NCBI RefSeq assembly: GCF_030246845.1
Contig: NZ_CP126889.1
Location: 5,265,001-5,329,000 of the forward strand
Length of the DNA stretch: 64,000 nt
Direction of reading: 5' to 3'
Source of the DNA: Enhydrobacter sp.
Lineage (GTDB): Bacteria; Pseudomonadota; Alphaproteobacteria; Reyranellales; Reyranellaceae
Part shown: in pieces, positions 59,524-64,000 of the stretch
Layout: each line of letters begins with the position of its first letter
How positions within the stretch are numbered: position 1 is the first letter of the stretch
Notes under the pieces: generated by a model
Database searches by the model: none
The model's input: only the letters and a program-made list of their open reading frames with translations
Told to the model about the DNA's origin: nothing
Made by a program: the position numbers and the translations under genes

Positions 59524-60411
59524 CTATTCGGCCGCCTTGCAAAATCCGGCGATGCGATCGACCAGCGTCGGAATCAGTGCGCTCGGGAAATCGTGGCCCC
59601 AGCCGGGCCAGGTCTCGATCTTCGCACCCGGCACGAGGCGCGCCACGTCGCGGCCGCATTCGACCGGCAGCAGCGGATCTTCCTCGCCGTGCAGCACCAG
59701 CGTCGGCGCCTTGACCCTCTTCAGCATCTCCACGCGGTCGCCCGAGGCCATGACGGCAAGGTATTGCCGGCCCACGCCCTCCGGATAGTAGCGGCGGTCG
59801 ACGTTGCGCTCGACCAGCGCGCGCAGCTCGGCGTCGGGCATCGGATAGGCCGGGCTGCCGATGGTGCGGCGCAGCTTGATGCCGTGCTCGACGCGCGCCT
59901 CGCGGCTCGTGCCCTCGGGCTGCGAGCCCAGCATCGCCAGCGCCTCGGGCTTGCCCTGCGGCAGCCCGGGGCGGCCGCTGGTGGAATAGATCGACACCAT
60001 CGAGCGCGTGCGCTCGGCATGCTGGGCCGCCACGATCTGCACGATCATGCCGCCCATCGAGGCGCCCACCATGTGCGCGCGCTCGATACCCAGCGCGTCG
60101 AGCAGGCCCACCGCGTCGGCCGCCATGTCCTTCAGGAGATAGGGTGCCTCGACCTTGCCGCCCTGCATCACCTTGCGCAGCGCCGCTGGCACGTCGGCCA
60201 CGCCCCAGGCGCCGAAGTCGGTCGAAAGGCCGGTATCGCGGTTGTCGTAGCGGATGACGTGGAAGCCTCGCCCGGCAAGCCCCTCGAACAGGGCGTCGGG
60301 CCAGATGGTGAGCTGCGCGCCCAGGCCCATGACCAGCAGCAGCGCGGGATCGCTGCTGTTGCCGGCCGTCTCGTATTCGATCTCGATTCCGTTCGCCTTG
60401 ACGCGTGCCAC
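59524..60411 (-). CDS. Alpha/beta hydrolase
   Basis: 295 residues with the alpha/beta hydrolase fold: oxyanion region LLVMGLGAQLTIWPD, IRYDNRDTGLS, the nucleophile in HMVGASMGGMIVQI (Ser in GASMG), the acid probably in TLVLHGEEDPLLP and the His in WPGWGHDFPSAL. The family is large (esterases, lipases, haloperoxidase-like). The substrate is not predictable. It is upstream of the LLM gene on the same strand and 31 bases downstream of the NDUFAF6-like gene. Confidence 0.92.
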   Translation of the reverse strand: MARVKANGIEIEYETAGNSSDPALLLVMGLGAQLTIWPDALFEGLAGRGFHVIRYDNRDTGLSTDFGAWGVADVPAALRKVMQGGKVEAPYLLKDMAADAVGLLDALGIERAHMVGASMGGMIVQIVAAQHAERTRSMVSIYSTSGRPGLPQGKPEALAMLGSQPEGTSREARVEHGIKLRRTIGSPAYPMPDAELRALVERNVDRRYYPEGVGRQYLAVMASGDRVEMLKRVKAPTLVLHGEEDPLLPVECGRDVARLVPGAKIETWPGWGHDFPSALIPTLVDRIAGFCKAAE

Positions 60412-60442
60412 GTTGCCTCCTCGGTCGATCGTCGCGACGTTC

Positions 60443-61087
60443 TTACCATCGGCCGCGCCGTGCCGCCCACCAAAGAGCCAGCGGCCGGCGCCACGGCGGC
60501 AGCGGCCGGTCGAGCAGCCGCGCCTGGATCAGGATCGGCAGCGCCGCCGGATCGGTCCGGCCTTCGGCGCGCACGCCGGCGAGCAGGGCCTCGCGCTCCC
60601 TGCCCTCGCCCATCAGGCCGGCGGCGGCCACGGCGTGCGCGGCCTTGCGGGTCGTCTCGTCGCCGACGCCCAGCACCGCGAGCTCGAGGTCGGCGAGCGC
60701 GGCGCCCGCGCGCACGACGTCGAGCGGCCCTTCGATTTCCTCCGCTCGCGCATCGATCAGGGCGATGAAACCGTCGGCCGTGAGCCGGTAGCGGCGCGCG
60801 GTCTCGGCCAGCGCTTCGACGACCGGTTGCGCCCTGGGCTTGTCCATCCCCGCCGCTTCCGCCACCGCCTCGCGCCACCATTGCAGGCGGATCTCGGCCA
60901 GCAGCGGCTCGCGGGTGACGGCGCGCGCGCGGGCGAGCTCGTGGTCGAAAGCCAGCAGCGCCATCAGCCCGCGGCGCGCCGGCTCGGGTGCGAACAAGGC
61001 GGCCAGGAACCGGTCGCGGTCCGCCGTCCGCACCGTGTCGAGGACATAGCGGTGGGAAGCCTCGGATGCGCGGAAGGAAGGGCTCAT
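60443..61087 (-). CDS. Squalene/phytoene synthase family protein, NDUFAF6-like (short)
   Basis: 214 residues. FLAALFAPEPARRGLMALLA, AFDHELARARAVTREPLLAE and IRLQWWREAVAEAAGM match the squalene/phytoene synthase fold. The Asp-rich catalytic motifs of true synthases are absent or altered, as in NDUFAF6, a mitochondrial complex I assembly factor. The protein is shorter than usual (about 280). Gene context supports the NDUFAF6 link, because an NDUFAF3-like gene and secDF lie close by. No enzymatic activity is claimed. Confidence 0.8.
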   Translation of the reverse strand: MSPSFRASEASHRYVLDTVRTADRDRFLAALFAPEPARRGLMALLAFDHELARARAVTREPLLAEIRLQWWREAVAEAAGMDKPRAQPVVEALAETARRYRLTADGFIALIDARAEEIEGPLDVVRAGAALADLELAVLGVGDETTRKAAHAVAAAGLMGEGREREALLAGVRAEGRTDPAALPILIQARLLDRPLPPWRRPLALWWAARRGRW

Positions 61088-61210
61088 GATCGACTGGGCA
61101 TCCGGGGATAACCGGGCACCTGCGACCGTTGAACGCAGGCAAGGTCTCGATTAGAATGGCTCTGGAGAGGAAACGCCAATCCCTTCAACGAGATAGGGGA
61201 GAAAACGGAT

Positions 61211-61813
61211 ATGGGCGCCATCTTCAACTCGCTGGGGCGCACTGTCGCAGCCGGCGTCGTCGTCCTGATCGTCATCGTCCTGATCGCCAACGCGACCTCG
61301 GGCGACATGATCCACTTCAACCACGCCTGGAGCACGTTCTTCATGCGCTGGCTGCACATCCTGAGCGGCGTGATGTGGATCGGCCTGCTCTGGTATTTCA
61401 ACTTCGTGCAGACGCCCACCATGCCCAAGATCCAGCCGGTGGAGAGTCGCAGCGCGGTGTCCAAGTTCATCGCTCCCAGCGCGCTCTGGTGGTTCCGCTA
61501 CGGCGCGCTGGCGACGGTGATCACCGGCCTGCTGCTGGCCTGGATGAACGGCTACATCGTCGACGCGCTTCTGCTGCGCAAGCCCTTCTACCCGATCGGC
61601 ATCGGCATGTGGATGGCGTTGATCATGGCCTTCAACGTCTGGTTCATCATCTGGCCGATGCAGCAGAAGATCCTGGGCCTGGTCGACGCCACGGCCGAGG
61701 AGAAGGCGAAGGCCGGCCCGATCGCGCTCTACGCCAGCCGCTTCAACACCATGTTCTCGATCGGCATGCTCTACTGCATGGCCTCCCAGAGCCACGGCGG
61801 CTTCGTGTCGTGA
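61211..61813 (+). CDS. Urate hydroxylase PuuD-like membrane protein (short form)
   Basis: 200 residues with four to five transmembrane helices: TVAAGVVVLIVIVLIANATS, FFMRWLHILSGVMWIGLLWY, WWFRYGALATVITGLLLAWM and IGMWMALIMAFNVWFIIWPM. The HILSGVMWIG and FNVWFIIWPMQQ segments match the PuuD N-terminal domain (Urate_ox_N family). Classic PuuD has an additional C-terminal cytochrome c domain, which is missing here. A urate or electron-transfer role is uncertain. It is the only plus-strand gene in this stretch, between NDUFAF6-like and DUF498 genes. Confidence 0.85.
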   Translation: MGAIFNSLGRTVAAGVVVLIVIVLIANATSGDMIHFNHAWSTFFMRWLHILSGVMWIGLLWYFNFVQTPTMPKIQPVESRSAVSKFIAPSALWWFRYGALATVITGLLLAWMNGYIVDALLLRKPFYPIGIGMWMALIMAFNVWFIIWPMQQKILGLVDATAEEKAKAGPIALYASRFNTMFSIGMLYCMASQSHGGFVS

Positions 61814-61828
61814 TCGCCGCATCGGCAC

Positions 61829-61900
61829 AAGGATCCCTCGCCTTCGGCTCGGGATGACACGGCCTTCTTGGCGTCATCCCGAGCGCAGCGAGGGATCTTT
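61829..61900. repeat. Type A palindromic repeat, copy 13 (reversed arms)
   Basis: The right arm AAGGATCCCTCGCCTTCGGC with TCGGGATGACAC comes first (61829-61860), then the left arm GTCATCCCGAGCGCAGCGAG with GGATCTTT (61872-61900). The order is reversed as in copy 8. It lies between convergent genes. Confidence 0.8.
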
Positions 61901-61909
61901 CCTCGGCCT

Positions 61910-62311
61910 TCAGATCGGGATCAGCGCCGCCGCGACGCGGCGGCCTTCGGCCAGCAGCACGTTGTAGGTGCGGCAGGCGGAGCCGGTGTCGACCACTTCG
62001 ACCGACAGGCCGGCGGCCCTCAGGTCGGCGCGAAGCGCCGGCGGCAGGAACACGGTGCGGCTGCCGCAGCCCAGCACCAGGATCTCGACCGGCTCCGGTC
62101 CTTCCCGGAGCACCGCGACGCTCGCCAGTGTCAGCTCCTCCATGCGGCTGACCTCCCAGGCCGAGGTCGCACCCGGCGTCACCAGCACGGGCTCGCGCCA
62201 CTCGCGCTCGCCGATCGTGAAATGGCCCGGACCGTAGCCGCGGATCACCTGCACCTGCGCCGGATCGGGCGCCGGCAGGGTCTTGTCGTCGGGATCGCGC
62301 GCCGGGCTCAC
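61910..62311 (-). CDS. Mth938-like (DUF498) domain protein, NDUFAF3-like
   Basis: 133 residues: IRGYGPGHFTIGEREWREPV, VLVTPGATSAWEV, PVEILVLGCGSRTVFLPPAL, LRAAGLSVEVVDTGSACRTY and NVLLAEGRRVAAALIPI. This is the Mth938/DUF498 family, relatives of mitochondrial NDUFAF3, a complex I assembly factor. The GTG start at 62311 overlaps the secF stop. The order secD-secF-DUF498-NDUFAF6-like is one I recognise in alphaproteobacteria, interrupted here by the PuuD-like gene. Confidence 0.9.
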   Translation of the reverse strand: MSPARDPDDKTLPAPDPAQVQVIRGYGPGHFTIGEREWREPVLVTPGATSAWEVSRMEELTLASVAVLREGPEPVEILVLGCGSRTVFLPPALRADLRAAGLSVEVVDTGSACRTYNVLLAEGRRVAAALIPI

Positions 62312-63483
62312 GCCTTGGCCTTGGCGCCCTCGTCCTCGTGCCGGAACTGCTCGGGCCGGAGCTTCAGGTAGACGAGCCCCGCGCAGGCGATCCAGATCGA
62401 GGAGTAGGTGCCGACGATGACGCCCCACAGCATGGCGATCGAGAAGCTGTAGAGCACCGGTCCGCCGAAGATCACCAGCGCCAGCACGGCGACGAACACG
62501 GTGATCGAGGTCATCACGGTGCGCGACAGCGTCTCGTTGATGCTGAGGTTGAGGACGTCGACCAAGCCGAGCTTCTTGTAGCGCCGCATGTTCTCGCGCA
62601 CGCGGTCGAACACCACCACCGTGTCGTTGATCGAGTAGCCGGCTATGGTGAGCACCGCGGCGAGCGCCGTCAGGCTGAAGTCGATCCGGAACAGCACGAA
62701 GATGCCGATGGTGGAGATCACGTCGTGCAGCATGGAGATCAGCGCGCCGACGCCGAACTGCCATTCGAAGCGGAACCACATGTATATGGCGATCGCCGCC
62801 AGCGTGGCCAGCACCGCGATGATGCCGGTATGCATCAGCTCCGACCCGACCTTGGGGCCGACCGATTCGGTGCCGCGGATGTCGTACTTGTCGCTGATCG
62901 CGTCGTCGACCACCTTGATCGCCACCTGCTGGCACCATTCGGCGCGCTGCTCGGGCGTCATGTCGATCTTGGCGGTGTTGGTGTTGGCGCGCGGCAGCTC
63001 GCGCTCGAGCACCGTGAGGCCGACGCGGCTCACCGCGTCGCGCCAGCCGGCCGCGTCGAGCTGGCCGGGCGCGGTGAAGACGACGTCGCCGGTGCCCTCG
63101 GCGCCCGGCTTGACGCTCCAGCCGTTGCCGACGCGGCGCTTCATCACGGCATCGGCGTGCGCCACGCATGCGGCGTTGCCCTCCTGGCGCTGCACGCGGA
63201 TCAGCGCGCTGCTCTTGTCGCCGAACTCCTGCAGCGAGACCTCGCCGATGCCGAGCGCGCCCGTCGTGTGGCGCAGCTCGTCGAGCTGGATCGTGCCCTG
63301 CTTGGCGCGCACCTGGATGGCGATGCCGCCCTCGAAGTCGATGCCGAAGTTCAGCCCGAACACGAACACGCCCACCAGCGACAGCACGTTGATCAGCGTC
63401 GACAGGCCGAGCGCCCACAGGCGATGGCCCATGAAATCGATCTTCGTGTGGGCGGGAACGATATGGTGCGGCTTCCACAGCAT
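62308..63483 (-). CDS. secF: Protein translocase subunit SecF
   Basis: Partner of SecD in the SecDF complex, which uses proton motive force to assist protein export after SecYEG. The 391-residue protein has one N-terminal transmembrane helix (LWALGLSTLINVLSLVGVFV), the periplasmic domain with FGIDFEGGIAIQVRAKQG, and five C-terminal helices with GYSINDTVVVFDRVRENMRR and LSINETLSRTVMTSITVFVA. It follows secD with a 9-base gap and is coupled to the DUF498 gene by a 4-base overlap. Confidence 0.97.
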   Translation of the reverse strand: MLWKPHHIVPAHTKIDFMGHRLWALGLSTLINVLSLVGVFVFGLNFGIDFEGGIAIQVRAKQGTIQLDELRHTTGALGIGEVSLQEFGDKSSALIRVQRQEGNAACVAHADAVMKRRVGNGWSVKPGAEGTGDVVFTAPGQLDAAGWRDAVSRVGLTVLERELPRANTNTAKIDMTPEQRAEWCQQVAIKVVDDAISDKYDIRGTESVGPKVGSELMHTGIIAVLATLAAIAIYMWFRFEWQFGVGALISMLHDVISTIGIFVLFRIDFSLTALAAVLTIAGYSINDTVVVFDRVRENMRRYKKLGLVDVLNLSINETLSRTVMTSITVFVAVLALVIFGGPVLYSFSIAMLWGVIVGTYSSIWIACAGLVYLKLRPEQFRHEDEGAKAKA

Positions 63484-63492
63484 GGCGCGGCC

Positions 63493-64000
63493 TCAGAGGG
63501 TGAGTTCCTTCGGCCGCCGCCAGCGCATCCAGGTCGCGAGCAGCATGCGGGTGAAGATGGTGGCGGTGAAGAGATGGGTGAGGAGCCCCAGCGACAGCGA
63601 GGTCGCGAAGCCGCGGATCGGGCCGGAGCCGAAGCCGAACAGCAGGACGCCGGCGATCAGCGCCGTGAGGTTCGAATCGATCACCGCCGCCAGCGCGCGC
63701 TCGTAGCCCGCCGTGAGCGCGCCCAGCGCCGAACGGCCGTTGGCCTTCTCCTCGCGCACGCGCTCGTAGATCAGCACGTTCGAATCGACCGACATGCCGA
63801 CGGTGAGCACCAGGCCCGCGATGCCGGGCAGGGTGAGCGAGGCGCCGAGCACCGACATCCCGGCCAGCACCAGCAGCAGGTTCACCCCCATGGCGAGGTT
63901 GGCGAAGCCGCCGAACAGCGGGCCGTAGGTGCCGAACATGAAGAACATCACCAGTCCCGTGCCGACCACGGCGGCGACCGTGCCGGCGTGGATCGCGTCG
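63493..64000 (-). CDS. secD: Protein translocase subunit SecD, C-terminal part
   Basis: Only the last 169 residues lie in the window; the start is beyond position 64000. The visible part has several transmembrane helices: MFFMFGTYGPLFGGFANLAM, LLLVLAGMSVLGASLTLPGI, GLVLTVGMSVDSNVLIYERV, REEKANGRSALGAL and NLTALIAGVLLFGFGSGPIR. The VGMSVDSNVLIYERVREE motif is diagnostic for SecD. The frame is open to the window edge, so no start is claimed. Confidence 0.96.
   Translation of the reverse strand, partial: DAIHAGTVAAVVGTGLVMFFMFGTYGPLFGGFANLAMGVNLLLVLAGMSVLGASLTLPGIAGLVLTVGMSVDSNVLIYERVREEKANGRSALGALTAGYERALAAVIDSNLTALIAGVLLFGFGSGPIRGFATSLSLGLLTHLFTATIFTRMLLATWMRWRRPKELTL

Noticed and set aside
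60443..61087. True phytoene or squalene synthase
   Set aside because: The Asp-rich catalytic motifs are missing and the protein is short; context points to an NDUFAF6-like role.

Overview
The window is high-GC, densely coded DNA from an alphaproteobacterium. The gene content fits a Rhodospirillales/Reyranella-like lineage: a B12-dependent ribonucleotide reductase, a DUF4175/TIGR02302 protein, a NadQ-type regulator in front of nadABC, crotonyl-CoA carboxylase/reductase, a phasin, and NDUFAF3- and NDUFAF6-like genes next to secDF. The lineage is inferred from gene content, not from a marker phylogeny. I found no rRNA, tRNA, prophage or CRISPR array. Most of the window is ordinary chromosome with short operons on both strands.

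Layout. 0-11 kb: nrdJ (cut by the window edge and interrupted by a full-length intein), plsC, a zinc-ribbon protein, hpt, the argH-lysA-DUF4175 operon, a glycosyltransferase and a TlpA-like thioredoxin. 11-19 kb: a Baeyer-Villiger-type monooxygenase with an M81 peptidase, then the NAD regulator and nadABC behind two palindromic operators. 19-24.6 kb: an amidohydrolase, then a HIG1-like membrane protein, cobalamin adenosyltransferase, etfBA and 3-hydroxybutyryl-CoA dehydrogenase. 24.7-33.4 kb: amine oxidase/HAD, an IclR regulator flanked by two Fe(II) oxygenase genes, LysE, a lipoprotein phosphatase, ccr and a secreted unknown. 33.5-37 kb: two ArsR-START modules facing each other. 37-46.9 kb: cysS, gltX, an orphan TctC, fadD, a REP-associated transposase with its palindromes, a frameshifted phasin, DUF445 and a beta-hydroxyacid dehydrogenase. 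47-52.6 kb: a toxin-antitoxin pair beside a GST fragment, then GST, NRAMP, cpdA, nadE and ridA. 52.8-64 kb: trmFO, assorted oxidoreductases (one SDR frameshifted), and the secDF region with putative complex I assembly-factor homologues.

Metabolic links. NrdJ needs adenosylcobalamin, which the PduO-type adenosyltransferase can supply. Ccr, EtfAB and Hbd all act on acyl-CoA or PHB-type carbon, and the phasin fits PHB storage. nadABC and nadE together give de novo NAD synthesis except for the nicotinate mononucleotide adenylyltransferase step.

The most notable non-gene structure is a set of short palindromic repeats between genes: about 13 sites of one family (TCATCCCGAGCG.AGCGAGG), a second family that brackets the RAYT gene, mosaics of that second family, and a CTCTCCCC/GGGGAGAG element. 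The most notable genetic element is the intein inserted directly before the catalytic thiyl-radical cysteine of NrdJ.
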